The translations under genes were made by a program, and so were the position numbers. From Rouxiella badensis (GTDB taxonomy: Bacteria; Pseudomonadota; Gammaproteobacteria; Enterobacterales; Enterobacteriaceae): a stretch of 64,000 nucleotides of DNA. Numbering within the stretch: position 1 is the first letter of the stretch; each line of letters begins with the position of its first letter. Positions 9,019 to 18,152 of this stretch are shown piece by piece. Where the stretch lies: the NCBI RefSeq assembly GCF_002093665.1, contig NZ_MRWE01000015.1, forward strand, positions 1 to 64,000, written 5' to 3'. The notes under the pieces are model-generated. The model ran no database searches and was not told the origin of the DNA. It worked only from the letters and a program-made list of their open reading frames with translations.

Positions 9019-9762
9019 ATGGGCGATGTCATGATTAATGTCAGCGGGCTTAACAAAAGTTTTCATCAATTCGCCGCACTGTCAGACGTTAATTTCACCA
9101 TTAAGCGCAGCGAAGTGGTATCTGTTATTGGGCCTTCCGGATCCGGTAAATCGACGCTTCTGCGTTCATTAAATCTGTTGGTAAAACCAGACAGCGGAAT
9201 TATTCAGATTGGCGGCCAGCAAATAAATGCCGACGCACTGCATCACCGTCAAATTGCCGACTTCCGTCGTCAGACCTCGATGGTATTTCAACACTACAAC
9301 CTGTTTAAAAATAAGACCGCGCTGGAGAACATCACCGAAGTGTTGATTTGTACCCAGCGTCTGCCTAAGTCTCAGGCACGCGAGCGTGGCATGGCGTTGC
9401 TCTCACAGGTGGGACTGGCCCACAAGGCCGATGCCTACCCTTCTACGCTCTCCGGCGGGCAGCAACAGCGCGTTGGCATTGCCAGAGCGTTGAGCGTCAA
9501 TCCTCAGGTGATTCTGTTTGACGAGCCAACCTCTTCTCTTGACCCGGAAATGCGACGCGAAATTCTTAACCTGATTGCTGGTCTGGCAGACAAAAATCTA
9601 ACCATGATGATTGTGACCCACGAGATGAGTTTTGCGCGCGACGTGTCTGACCGCATCTTCTTTATGGAGCAAGGAAAGATTATCGAACAGGGCAAGCCGA
9701 GCCAGATACTCAGCGCACCGCTCGAGAATCGTACCCGCACTTTCCTGCATGACTTCGCATGA
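9019..9762 (+). CDS. Polar amino-acid ABC transporter, ATP-binding subunit
   Basis: The ATPase of a polar amino-acid importer. It has Walker A (GPSGSGKST, about residues 38-46), the Q-loop (MVFQHYNLF), signature LSGGQQQR, Walker B (VILFDEPTSSLDPE) and the switch His (MIVTHEM). Length (247 aa) is standard for GlnQ/HisP/TcyN-type proteins. A GGAG site precedes the ATG. It is first in a tight operon with a permease (30 bp) and a binding lipoprotein. A flavin monooxygenase follows, which suggests that the substrate is a sulfur- or nitrogen-containing compound such as cystine; that part is inference. Confidence 0.92.
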   Translation: MGDVMINVSGLNKSFHQFAALSDVNFTIKRSEVVSVIGPSGSGKSTLLRSLNLLVKPDSGIIQIGGQQINADALHHRQIADFRRQTSMVFQHYNLFKNKTALENITEVLICTQRLPKSQARERGMALLSQVGLAHKADAYPSTLSGGQQQRVGIARALSVNPQVILFDEPTSSLDPEMRREILNLIAGLADKNLTMMIVTHEMSFARDVSDRIFFMEQGKIIEQGKPSQILSAPLENRTRTFLHDFA

Positions 9763-9792
9763 CTTTATTCTTCGCCAACGGAACGCCACACC

Positions 9793-10461
9793 ATGAATTT
9801 TGACGTCAAATATATGCTGAGCATTATTCCCCATATCCTCAGCTATCTTCCCGTTACCCTGCTTATTTCCTTACTGTCTATTTTACTCGCCACCGCGTTG
9901 GGGATCATTTTTGCCCTGCTACTGCGCGCGGGTAAAGGTGCCGCAGGCTTTGCACATCTGTATATCTCCTTCTTTCGCGGTACTCCGGTGTTAGTGCAGT
10001 TGTTAATTATCTATTTTGGCTTACCGCAGATATTTCCCGCCCTTAACTCCATGAGCGCGATGAATGCGGTGATCCTCGGGCTTAGCCTGAATACTTCCGC
10101 TTATCTGGCCGAAATTTTCCGTGCCGCGATTGATTCCGTTGATAAAGGTCAGCTTGAAGCGTCGCTTGCCTCAGGCCTTAGCCTATTCCAAGCCTCATGG
10201 CGCATCTTGTTACCTCAGGCCTGCCGTAACGCCATTCCCGCCACCGGCAACGTCTATATTGGCTTGATCAAGAACTCCTCGCTGGCCTTCACCTTAGGCG
10301 TAAGCGAACTGCTGGCTGCAGGAAAGCTTGCCGCCACCGAATCACTTAAATACTTCGAGGCCTATTTTGCAGTCGGCCTTATCTACTGGGGATTGACCAT
10401 TATTCTTAGCGAATTACAGCGTCGTCTCGAAAAACAAATTAATAAACCTTACGTCAACTAA
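9793..10461 (+). CDS. Polar amino-acid ABC transporter, permease subunit
   Basis: Inner-membrane permease of the HisM/GlnP family, 222 residues. The hydrophobic N-terminal helix is followed by FRGTPVLVQLLIIYFG, the family's FRGTP signature. The EAA cytoplasmic loop is EASLASGLSLFQASWRILLPQA, which contacts the ATPase. There are about five membrane helices. Only one permease gene is present, so a homodimer is expected. It starts 30 bp after the ATPase gene and 15 bp before the binding-protein gene. Confidence 0.92.
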   Translation: MNFDVKYMLSIIPHILSYLPVTLLISLLSILLATALGIIFALLLRAGKGAAGFAHLYISFFRGTPVLVQLLIIYFGLPQIFPALNSMSAMNAVILGLSLNTSAYLAEIFRAAIDSVDKGQLEASLASGLSLFQASWRILLPQACRNAIPATGNVYIGLIKNSSLAFTLGVSELLAAGKLAATESLKYFEAYFAVGLIYWGLTIILSELQRRLEKQINKPYVN

Positions 10462-10476
10462 TAAAAGGGACCCACC

Positions 10477-11295
10477 ATGAGGCTGTTAACACTGGCGCTG
10501 CTTGCCTGCTCGATCCTGACGCTGAACGGATGCGATAAGTCCTCCGGCCAGGCCGATGACCCACCCGTGCTGCGTGTAGGCACCTCGCCAGACGGATACC
10601 CGCATTACTTTATCGAGAATGGGATCGCGAAAGGCTTTAGCGTTGATATTCTCAACGCCGTCGCCGATAAGATTCACTATAAAATTCAGTGGGTCACTTC
10701 TGACTGGGTCGGCGTGCTCGGTTCACTTGAGACCGGCAAGGTAGACACCGTGGGCAACTTTGCCGATACCCCAGAGCGTCGTCAGAAATATGACTTTAGC
10801 GTGCCGTATTATTACAGCGCAGCGCAGTTGGCGGTCAGCAAAAATAACCAGAGCATCCACGGGCTTGAGGACATGAAAGGCAGAACTGTTGCCGCCGATC
10901 TCGGATCCAATTATGCCAAAGTATTGAAAGAGTTTGATCCGCAAAACCAGATAAATCTGGTGACCTTCGAGGGGCAAGACGTGATTTTCAACGCCGTTGC
11001 ACAGGGTAAGGTTGACGCTTACGTGTCCGGACAGGTGATTTTACTCGGGCAAATCAAGCACAAGCATTTGCCGCTCAAGGTGGTGGGTGCGCCCTTTGGT
11101 GTGAAACAGGTGGCATTGCCTTTCAAAAAGAACGCGCGCGGTGAAGACTTGCGTAAAAAGGTCAATCTCGCACTCGAGCAGCTGCGCGCTGACGGTACGT
11201 TAAAGAAGATATCCGAGAAGTGGTTTGACACCGACTTGAGTATTAACCCTACCGCTACTCCATCAACCCAGACTGTGACGCCGGTAAAAGGATAA
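10477..11295 (+). CDS. Amino-acid ABC transporter substrate-binding lipoprotein
   Basis: Periplasmic substrate-binding protein of cluster 3 (polar amino acids), 272 residues. The signal peptide ends in the lipobox LNGC, so it is probably lipid-anchored. The mature part shows LRVGTSPDGYPHYF, GFSVDILNAVADK, GKVDTVGNFADTPERRQKYDFSVPY and DLKGRT-like motifs as in cystine and glutamine binding proteins. The C-terminal 15 residues are a low-complexity Thr/Pro tail. It is the third gene of the operon, and the monooxygenase gene begins 5 bp downstream. Confidence 0.9.
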   Translation: MRLLTLALLACSILTLNGCDKSSGQADDPPVLRVGTSPDGYPHYFIENGIAKGFSVDILNAVADKIHYKIQWVTSDWVGVLGSLETGKVDTVGNFADTPERRQKYDFSVPYYYSAAQLAVSKNNQSIHGLEDMKGRTVAADLGSNYAKVLKEFDPQNQINLVTFEGQDVIFNAVAQGKVDAYVSGQVILLGQIKHKHLPLKVVGAPFGVKQVALPFKKNARGEDLRKKVNLALEQLRADGTLKKISEKWFDTDLSINPTATPSTQTVTPVKG

Positions 11296-11300
11296 TCCTC

Positions 11301-12626
11301 ATGTCTTCAATGCATCTCGCGCTGTTTCTCGACCCTACCGGCTGCCACTATTCCGGCTGGCGTATTCCCGCAGCGAATCCCGTTCCGGCCGCCTCAGAAT
11401 GGTCGGTACTTAAGGCCTTGACCCTCAAGGCCGAGGCCGCCAAGTTTGATATGGTATTTATGGCTGACAAACTGTCGATTGACGATATCTACAACGACAG
11501 TTTTAACGATGCGGTGCAGTACCGTATTACCGAGCGGCCAGAGCCATTTTCCGTGCTGTCTGCGCTTGGCGCGGTGACGGAGAAAATTGGCCTGGCGGGC
11601 ACGGTATCCAGCTCCTTTATTCAGCCGTTTGCCGCCGCAAGAACCTTGGCCACGCTGGACCACTTAACGGGCGGTCGCGCGGCCTGGAACGTGGTGACCT
11701 CAACCAGTGACGCCGAGGCGCGCAATTTTGGGCAAACGCTGCTGAGCCACGAGCAACGCTATCTCAAGGCCGAAGCCTTCATTCACGCCGTCCGCACGCT
11801 GTGGGATACCTGGGACGATAATGCCATCCTCGCCGATCGAAAAAGTGGCGTGTATGCAGACGGGTCCCGTATTCGCTATGCCGATATTGATAACGACTGG
11901 TTCAAGGTGAAAGGTCCGCTTAACGTACCACGCTCGCCGCAGGGGCATCCGGTGACCATTCAGGCAGGCGGGTCGGGGCCATTTACCGCCCTTGCCGCAC
12001 GCGAGGCAGACGCCATCTTTGCCGCCGAGAAATCCGACCTTGCCTCTGCCCAGAAATACTATGCCGACCTTAAGTCACGAGTAGTTGAACACGGACGCGC
12101 CGCAGACAGCCTGAAGGTATTACCGGGTTTACAGCCCATCGTAGGCGATACCCAGAAGGAAGCGGATGAGATTCTGGCCGAGCTGACCCAGCTGCATCAT
12201 CCCCTTGCCACGCTCACTCACTTGTCAAACACCATGAACTATGACTGGGGCCAGCATCATCTCGACGATTTGGTGCCGGACATCGCCGCCCTGCTTGGTC
12301 GCCGTGAACGCTTTGAACCGATGCTTAATCACGCCCGCAATAATGGCATGACGCTGCGAGATTTCGCCAAATGGGTCGCGCGCTCGGGTTTTATTGTTGC
12401 AGGCACCGCCGATTCTCTGGCCGAGCGTATGACGACCTGGTACCGCGAACGGGCGGTAGACGGCTTTGTCATCATGCCGCCGTTTGTGCCCGCCGCGTCG
12501 GACGCGTTCTTCAGCAAAGTGGTTCCCCTGCTTCAGGAAAGAGGCGTGTTTCGCAGAGAATACACCGCCGATACCCTGCGCGGACACTTAGGGCTTGAGC
12601 GTCCTACGCCTCGGGTAAATCGATAA
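11301..12626 (+). CDS. FMN-dependent monooxygenase, NtaA/SnaA/DszA/SoxA family
   Basis: A cytoplasmic bacterial luciferase-like monooxygenase of 441 residues, the typical length of the NtaA/SnaA/DszA family. These enzymes use reduced FMN and oxygen to attack C-N or C-S bonds. Family features are FDMVFMADKLSIDD, the TEKIGLAGTVSSSF strand, LDHLTGGRAAWNVVTS, the PQGHPVTIQAGGSG loop and the C-terminal VDGFVIMPPF. It lies 5 bp after the binding-protein gene and is probably co-transcribed, linking uptake to oxidative cleavage of an imported compound. A flavin reductase is not encoded nearby. The substrate is unknown. Confidence 0.9.
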   Translation: MSSMHLALFLDPTGCHYSGWRIPAANPVPAASEWSVLKALTLKAEAAKFDMVFMADKLSIDDIYNDSFNDAVQYRITERPEPFSVLSALGAVTEKIGLAGTVSSSFIQPFAAARTLATLDHLTGGRAAWNVVTSTSDAEARNFGQTLLSHEQRYLKAEAFIHAVRTLWDTWDDNAILADRKSGVYADGSRIRYADIDNDWFKVKGPLNVPRSPQGHPVTIQAGGSGPFTALAAREADAIFAAEKSDLASAQKYYADLKSRVVEHGRAADSLKVLPGLQPIVGDTQKEADEILAELTQLHHPLATLTHLSNTMNYDWGQHHLDDLVPDIAALLGRRERFEPMLNHARNNGMTLRDFAKWVARSGFIVAGTADSLAERMTTWYRERAVDGFVIMPPFVPAASDAFFSKVVPLLQERGVFRREYTADTLRGHLGLERPTPRVNR

Positions 12627-12632
12627 TAACCC

Positions 12633-12915
12633 GTGTGCCAAAGCTGCCGCGCTCCACGGTTTATGGAACCGGCGTCATTAATGCAAAAAGCCTTACAGGA
12701 GAATGACCTGTGGAGAGCTTCTCATATCGCACAGGCGACAGAAATTCTGTATAAAAATATCCCTGACTCGGTGAGCCGCCAACATCTGCTCAGCGCGCTG
12801 AATGCCAGATCCTGGGATTACGCTCGCGGATGACGTATTGCTCAAGGAACAGCAGATTGAGGCCACCGATCTGTTTAAGGCGGATTTTTTAGAAAAAATT
12901 ATCTATTTTCACTAA
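12633..12915 (+). pseudogene. Frameshifted remnant of an unrecognised gene
   Basis: Two consecutive open segments look coding but lie in different frames. The first runs from about 12633 (ATG at 12681) to the stop at 12831, with helical text such as NDLWRASHIAQATEILY. The second opens in another frame at 12802 and runs to the TAA at 12913, reading DDVLLKEQQIEATDLFKADF. Together they look like the C-terminal part of one soluble protein broken by a frameshift. The family was not recognised. It sits between the monooxygenase gene and the sulfonate-type binding-protein gene, where an intact operon member might once have been. Confidence 0.45.
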
Positions 12916-12924
12916 GGACAACCT

Positions 12925-13872
12925 GTGAAAGCACTGTTTAAAAAAGCCCTGTTAGCGGCGCTGCTGGCGACCTCCGTGTCCGCGCAGGCTGAAGACCTCC
13001 AGCTGCGCATCGCCTATCTGCGCGGCCCTACCGATCTCGCGCTGGCTAAAGAAAACGGCAGCCTCGACCGTGCGCTCGCCAAAGAGCATGTAAAAGTTAA
13101 ATGGCTTGGCCCCTTTGCAGCGGCGGCTCCCGCCTATGAGGCCTTGAATGCAGGTGCACTCGACGTGACGACCGGCAGCTCTACCGCCTTTGTGACCGCC
13201 ATAGCCGCCGGTTCACCTCTCATGTTCTTCGCCTACCAGGCCATGCCCGCAGACGGTGAAGGGATTGTGGTTCGCGATGACTCGCCGATTAAGACAATCC
13301 AGGACCTGAAAGGAAAAAAGGTGGCGGTCAATAAAGGCGGCACCGGGGAATATCTGCTCTCGCGCGCGCTGCAAACGGCGGGCATCCCGGAGAACGCAGT
13401 GCAGAAGGAGTATCTCAGCCCGGCAGATACCGGCACCGCCTTCGTGGGAGGACACGTCGATGCCTGGGCAATCTGGGACCCGTACCTGACGCTGGCGCGC
13501 AAGGACTATCAGGGGCGATTGCTGATCAACGGACATAATTTAGGATCGGAAAACGCCGCCGGGTATTTCGTCAGCCAGGCCTTTTATCAGCAGCATCCGC
13601 AGGTCATTAAAACGGTTTATGCCGTATTGCAGCAGCAGAATGCCTGGGCAAAAGCGCATCCTCACGAGGCAGGCGCAATTTGGGCGCAGCAGATGGGGCC
13701 GATTGGAAAAGGATTGGGTGACGGACTGGGCGAGGTTAATACCGTGCCCGTCACGCCGATAGGCGACATCGAGAAGCAGCATATCCGCAATATCGCACAG
13801 TGGTATCTTAAACAGGGGCTTATCAAACAAATCCCTGATATTGATGCACACGTGATTGATATTACGCGTTAG
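12925..13872 (+). CDS. Sulfonate/nitrate-type ABC substrate-binding protein (SsuA family)
   Basis: Periplasmic binding protein of the SsuA/TauA (aliphatic sulfonate) family, 315 residues. The cleavable signal peptide ends in SVSAQA. The mature protein begins LQLRIAYLRGPTDLALAK and carries LNAGALDVTTGSSTAF, DLKGKKVAVNKGGTGEYLL and GGHVDAWAIWDPYLTLA, the usual ligand-cleft segments. The start is a GTG with AAGGAC upstream. No ssuB or ssuC follows, so it either uses permeases encoded elsewhere or lost them. The neighbouring flavin monooxygenase supports a role in organosulfur scavenging. Confidence 0.85.
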   Translation: MKALFKKALLAALLATSVSAQAEDLQLRIAYLRGPTDLALAKENGSLDRALAKEHVKVKWLGPFAAAAPAYEALNAGALDVTTGSSTAFVTAIAAGSPLMFFAYQAMPADGEGIVVRDDSPIKTIQDLKGKKVAVNKGGTGEYLLSRALQTAGIPENAVQKEYLSPADTGTAFVGGHVDAWAIWDPYLTLARKDYQGRLLINGHNLGSENAAGYFVSQAFYQQHPQVIKTVYAVLQQQNAWAKAHPHEAGAIWAQQMGPIGKGLGDGLGEVNTVPVTPIGDIEKQHIRNIAQWYLKQGLIKQIPDIDAHVIDITR

Positions 13873-14148
13873 TCCCTTTTGCTCCCGCCTCCCTTTTACG
13901 CTGACAGGGGCGTGAAATGGCGGCAATAAAAAAGGATTCAAAATAAAGACACGAATATCCTTACTTTTGAACCCTCAATAATTGCTATCGTCATGTCATT
14001 ATCTGAACGTTAATGATTTTAAGGTGACTCTCTAAGGCTACTGAGGGTGTCAGTACCGCTGCCAAAAAGAGTTAACCGCAGAAATGCGCAGAGATAAAAC
14101 AATATTTTGAGCTTTGAATAGCGAGATTAGCGATATTGCCTCGCCCAC

Positions 14149-14502
14149 CTAATAAGCTGCCGGGAGCAAGTGTTGGCGCATCTTACGAGTGACTGCCACC
14201 AGCTGATGCAAACCCGATTCAACCTCTGCGGCAGCTGACTCTTCCGGGAAACGCATCAGGGCCAACAGCAGCGTATTTTCCTCATCCGCCGCTAATGTCA
14301 CCGGGCTGGCATAATTTAACTGGAGTGCACGATGCAGGATTGCCACGTCCGTAGGAAGCGCGCCCACCGGGCAACACATTTCCAGCGTTTCACCCGACTC
14401 GTTAAAATACACGGTCAGATCGTTATCAATCACCAAAGCCGGGTCGTCGCCGTCAATCTCCAGCCCAAGCGCGTCATAAAGACGGTATATAATATTTAGC
14501 AT
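14149..14502 (-). CDS. sigE: SigE/IpgE-type type III secretion chaperone for SopB
   Basis: A class IA type III secretion chaperone (CesT fold) of 117 residues. The start is the ATG at 14502, 14 nt after the sopB stop. It reads closely like Salmonella SigE: N-terminal YRLYDALGLE, then LTVYFNESGETLEMCCPVGALP, LQLNYASPVT and DEENTLLLALMRFP. Such chaperones bind the N-terminus of the phosphoinositide phosphatase effector, keep it stable and pass it to the injectisome. The order effector then chaperone on one transcript is the same as in Salmonella sopB-sigE and Shigella ipgD-ipgE. No secretion apparatus is encoded in this window. Confidence 0.9.
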   Translation of the reverse strand: MLNIIYRLYDALGLEIDGDDPALVIDNDLTVYFNESGETLEMCCPVGALPTDVAILHRALQLNYASPVTLAADEENTLLLALMRFPEESAAAEVESGLHQLVAVTRKMRQHLLPAAY

Positions 14503-14516
14503 CTTCGGTATCACCC

Positions 14517-16166
14517 TTAAACGAGTTTTGACAGGCCTTGGGTCTCTTTCCAAACCTGGTGGTCACCGACTCGCGCATCGTAGGACAAATTGATAGCGCT
14601 GAGCGGGATGTTTTTTAACACTTTATTGCCCGAGGCGCTGGTGTTCTGCGCCTGAATCTCATGATTACCGCCACCGATCAGCACCTGCTGAAAGATCTTT
14701 TTGTTATTCGCGTCGAGAGGTTTTCCCGGTTGACTCAACGGTTGTCCCTGATGATGGCTTATCGCCTCGCGTTTTATTTCAGCGTCCAGCATACCGGTTC
14801 TGTCCTTACCGCTCTTGCAGTTCCAGCAGGGTACGGCACCAATTTCATACGCCAGCATCGCGATACGCTGCGGCGCTTTATAAGGTTCACCGCTATCACG
14901 ATGGTGCGCGTTATTGGCCATGATCTGCTGAAGCTGCTGGGTCAGTTCAAGCACTTTTGCGGCATTTGCAGGATTGCTTTTAAGGTACGCGCCCACCATG
15001 CCGCCCGGCGGCGCACCGGTTTTTGCATTACCGCCTATCAACTGCTCAAGCGCCTTAGCATTGTGTTTATCTGATGCAGACCAGCCCATACCAAACTTGA
15101 GGGCTAACTCGTTAACGCCGAAGTTGAACGCCGCCACCCCCAGATTGACTTTTACTTCCTGCAGCTTGCCATTTTCCCCGCGAATGGAAAGACTGACCGG
15201 TGACGTTTTACTTAACGCCTGCCAGGCATTCATTTGGTCATCCAGCATAGTGTCTTCGTGTATTATCTTCGTCGCCGTCACCAACGCGGTGGAGACAATT
15301 TGCAGAGGCACCGTTTGCCCCGCCAGTGCACTTTTCAGTAACTCAGGTTTAGCGTAAAGGGCCGCCGTTGCGACCTCTTTTGCCCGCGCGAGTGCCCCGG
15401 CCTGACGCGTAGGATCGGATTTTTTCATCCCGAAAGGGGAAAGAATGGCGTGCCGCAGCCCTTTGAACAACGTCACCGGCTTTCCCTCTTTGTCGGGGAC
15501 CGAGATTTCGGAAGACCAGAGATTGACCGCGTGCTTCGCCTCGGAGGTCGATGAGCTACAGACGCCTTTTCCCGCATAACTTTGCACAAAGATATCATCG
15601 GCGCCTAATTTCATATTCGACGCGGGCACCAGCGTGCAGGCGTAATGAGATTGATTGTGTGAGACCGTATTATTAAGCGTATTCCACGCCTTGTCATTGC
15701 GCAGTTGTGTTCCAGCTTGCGCAAACTGATGCCGAATAATTTTCACCGATTCCTTTAGAGAAATTTTATTTTTACTCGCGTGCTTTACGGCAATGTGCTT
15801 AATTAAATGGCCACTGAGTTTCTTGATGCTACTTCTTTCCTGCTTAGTCGAGGCTCTTTCTGCATTATCCGAAGTGTTTAACAGCACGGGCAGAGATAAC
15901 AAACCGCGCTTGTCCAGTTTTAAATTATCCATAACAAACTCCGCACTATTCAGCTTGCCCTGTTCTATTTCTTTTAATGCGCCAAATGAACGGGCAGCAC
16001 CTTGAGGTATCTCTCCCCCCGGTGCTTTTTCTGGTCCTTTTTGCTCATCCTTAGGCGGTGATTTTTCATATTTCACCAACATCAGCGTCGCTGACTTTGC
16101 ACCCGCATCCGGCTGTAGAGCCTCAAGGCTATAAGAACGAACAGGAAAGTGGATTGAGGACAACAT
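14517..16166 (-). CDS. sopB: SopB/IpgD-family inositol phosphate phosphatase effector
   Basis: A type III effector phosphatase that acts on phosphoinositides inside host cells. The 549 residues compare with about 560 in Salmonella SopB. The active-site signature CKSGKDRTGM is present with catalytic Cys at residue 450. The second conserved motif, NFGVNELALKFG, lies near 347-358. Other shared segments are KLGADDIFVQSYAGKGVCS, GEPYKAPQRIAMLA and the C-terminal NLSYDARVGD. The N-terminal 100 residues diverge, as expected for the secretion and chaperone-binding region. AAGGAAG precedes the ATG. The gene sits between metabolic transporter operons and is probably an acquired cargo gene. Confidence 0.95.
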   Translation of the reverse strand: MLSSIHFPVRSYSLEALQPDAGAKSATLMLVKYEKSPPKDEQKGPEKAPGGEIPQGAARSFGALKEIEQGKLNSAEFVMDNLKLDKRGLLSLPVLLNTSDNAERASTKQERSSIKKLSGHLIKHIAVKHASKNKISLKESVKIIRHQFAQAGTQLRNDKAWNTLNNTVSHNQSHYACTLVPASNMKLGADDIFVQSYAGKGVCSSSTSEAKHAVNLWSSEISVPDKEGKPVTLFKGLRHAILSPFGMKKSDPTRQAGALARAKEVATAALYAKPELLKSALAGQTVPLQIVSTALVTATKIIHEDTMLDDQMNAWQALSKTSPVSLSIRGENGKLQEVKVNLGVAAFNFGVNELALKFGMGWSASDKHNAKALEQLIGGNAKTGAPPGGMVGAYLKSNPANAAKVLELTQQLQQIMANNAHHRDSGEPYKAPQRIAMLAYEIGAVPCWNCKSGKDRTGMLDAEIKREAISHHQGQPLSQPGKPLDANNKKIFQQVLIGGGNHEIQAQNTSASGNKVLKNIPLSAINLSYDARVGDHQVWKETQGLSKLV

Positions 16167-16493
16167 CAGGGTACTTCCTTGTAATAAAAAGAGCCGGTCG
16201 CATCAGTGCGACGACGGTATCAATACGGATCATCATAAAGCCTGGGGGAAATGCTTCTATCGAAATTCAGCAGAAAATTACGGATTTAGAACATCAGGTC
16301 GGCATCTAAAAACAGGGCTAAATAACGACTCAAAATACGGGGATTATGGCTAAGTCATTTCCCTTCATTATTAAGCAACTAAAGTGATTTTACATCGCAC
16401 TTCCCCTCCCTTAATAATCGTTCCGCAATGCTTTCTGAGGGCGCTCAATGATTTCACTATTGCCTTCAATATTATGACTCCGATGGGAAAACG
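16167..16493. other. Divergent promoter region of sopB and the ABC operon
   Basis: About 327 bp separating sopB from the transporter operon, including a perfect hairpin, GTCGCA-TCAG-TGCGAC (16197-16212), just upstream of the sopB ribosome site. No known activator site was recognised. Confidence 0.35.
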
Positions 16494-18116
16494 ATGAAAA
16501 TGTCTAAAAATATTCACGCGCTGTCTGCACTCACCTTGCTTATTATCTCCGCAGCCCAACCTCTGCATGCCGCAGAACAGCCGCAAAAAGGCGGGGACTT
16601 GACCTGGGGCGTGGAAACAGAACCCAGCACGCTTAACCCGCAGCTTAATGGTCAGGATAAAACCGAGCTGCTGCTGCGCGCGTCCTACGAGTCCTTACTG
16701 GCCCGCAAACCTGACGGCAGCTATATTCCATGGCTGGCATCCGCCTACAGCGTGTCTGACGACGGAAAAACCTATACCTTCACCCTGCGTGACGACGTAA
16801 AGTTCTCCAACGGCGAGAAATTTGACGCCAATGCCGTTGCCGAGAACTTCCGCCATCTTCAGGACCCCGCTTACACCGCTGGCTCCGGGCTGTCGGTGTT
16901 TGGCGCACGTATTGCCAACATCGCGACGCCGAATGACCATACCGTTGTCGTGACCCTGAAAGACGTTTATAGCCCTTTCCTGTCTTTCGCCACCAGCCTG
17001 AAGCTTATTTCACCTTCATCATGGAAATCCGCACAGCTGAAAGCCGGTGGCACCGAGATTATCGGCACCGGTCCGTTCATTCTGAAAAAATATGAGAAGG
17101 GTCAGCAGATCGAGTTTGTCCGCAACCCAGACTATCACTGGGCGTCCGCCAACGCCGCGCATCAGGGCCCGGCTTATCTCAACAGCGTTACCTATCGTTT
17201 CCTGCCAGAGTCATCGGTTCGTACCGGTGCACTGCTGTCGGGTCAGGTTGACGTCATCGAAGGCATTTCCGGCAATGACGCCAGTGAATTTAAAAATAAC
17301 CCGGATTACACCTACCAGCATGCGCTTAACACCGGAACTCCTTACTCGCTGTTCCTGAACGTTAAATATGGATCTACACAAGAGCTCAAGGTGCGCCAGG
17401 CGTTGGTACAAGGGCTCGATATCGGCCCAATTTTACAATCGATTTATCGCGGACAGCGTACCCGGACATGGGGAATCACCTCGCCTATCGATCCCTTCTA
17501 CGACAGCAGCCTGGAAGGGAAATACGGCAACAATCCGCAGCTGGCCAACAAACTGCTGGATGAAGCAGGCTGGTCCACCAAGGGCAGCGACGGTATCCGC
17601 ACCAAAGACGGCCAACCGCTGACCATAGACATCGTGCAATCTCAGGCCACGGTTCGCGACCAACGTGACGTGTTGCTGCAAGCGCTTCAGGCGCAGGCAC
17701 GACAGAAGCTGGGCGTTTATCTGAAGATTCGCTATGTCGACTCCGGCACCTACGCGGAAGTGCGTAACAACGGTAAGTTCGGCTCGATTGCCAACTCCAA
17801 CACCCCGACCGACGGCGTCGATATTGAAAACCACTATCTGCCAATCAATGCCGGGGGAGCCATCAACTATAGCCGTACCGATGCCCCCGAAATTCTTCCG
17901 CTGCTCAAGGGGGCATGGCAGACGCAGGACACCGCCAAACGCAAGGCCTTCTATGCCCAGTTACAGAATATCGCCATTTTGCAGCAGGCGCTGGCTGTCC
18001 CGCTATATGAGCCGGAAGACCAGATTGCGGCGGCGACCTACGTTCACGGCGTGGGTTTCCGCCCGTTTAAGCAGATGCCGGAAAACACCTATGACGTCTG
18101 GCTGAGCAAGCATTAA
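16494..18116 (+). CDS. Peptide/opine-type ABC transporter substrate-binding protein
   Basis: Periplasmic binding protein of the DppA/OppA/NikA superfamily (cluster 5), 540 residues. A Sec signal peptide ends near QPLHA. The conserved entry segments are GGDLTWGVETEPSTLNPQL, SYESLLARKPDGSYIPWLA and the hinge YTFTLRDDVKFSNGEKFDA. The pattern resembles the KPN_01854-type binding proteins often found with a luciferase-like monooxygenase; that subfamily call is from memory. It heads a four-gene operon with two permeases and a fused ATPase. Dipeptides, glutathione-like or opine-like ligands are possible. Confidence 0.88.
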   Translation: MKMSKNIHALSALTLLIISAAQPLHAAEQPQKGGDLTWGVETEPSTLNPQLNGQDKTELLLRASYESLLARKPDGSYIPWLASAYSVSDDGKTYTFTLRDDVKFSNGEKFDANAVAENFRHLQDPAYTAGSGLSVFGARIANIATPNDHTVVVTLKDVYSPFLSFATSLKLISPSSWKSAQLKAGGTEIIGTGPFILKKYEKGQQIEFVRNPDYHWASANAAHQGPAYLNSVTYRFLPESSVRTGALLSGQVDVIEGISGNDASEFKNNPDYTYQHALNTGTPYSLFLNVKYGSTQELKVRQALVQGLDIGPILQSIYRGQRTRTWGITSPIDPFYDSSLEGKYGNNPQLANKLLDEAGWSTKGSDGIRTKDGQPLTIDIVQSQATVRDQRDVLLQALQAQARQKLGVYLKIRYVDSGTYAEVRNNGKFGSIANSNTPTDGVDIENHYLPINAGGAINYSRTDAPEILPLLKGAWQTQDTAKRKAFYAQLQNIAILQQALAVPLYEPEDQIAAATYVHGVGFRPFKQMPENTYDVWLSKH

Positions 18117-18152
18117 TCGGTCATCAACAGAACAAGCGCGAGGAGTTACATC

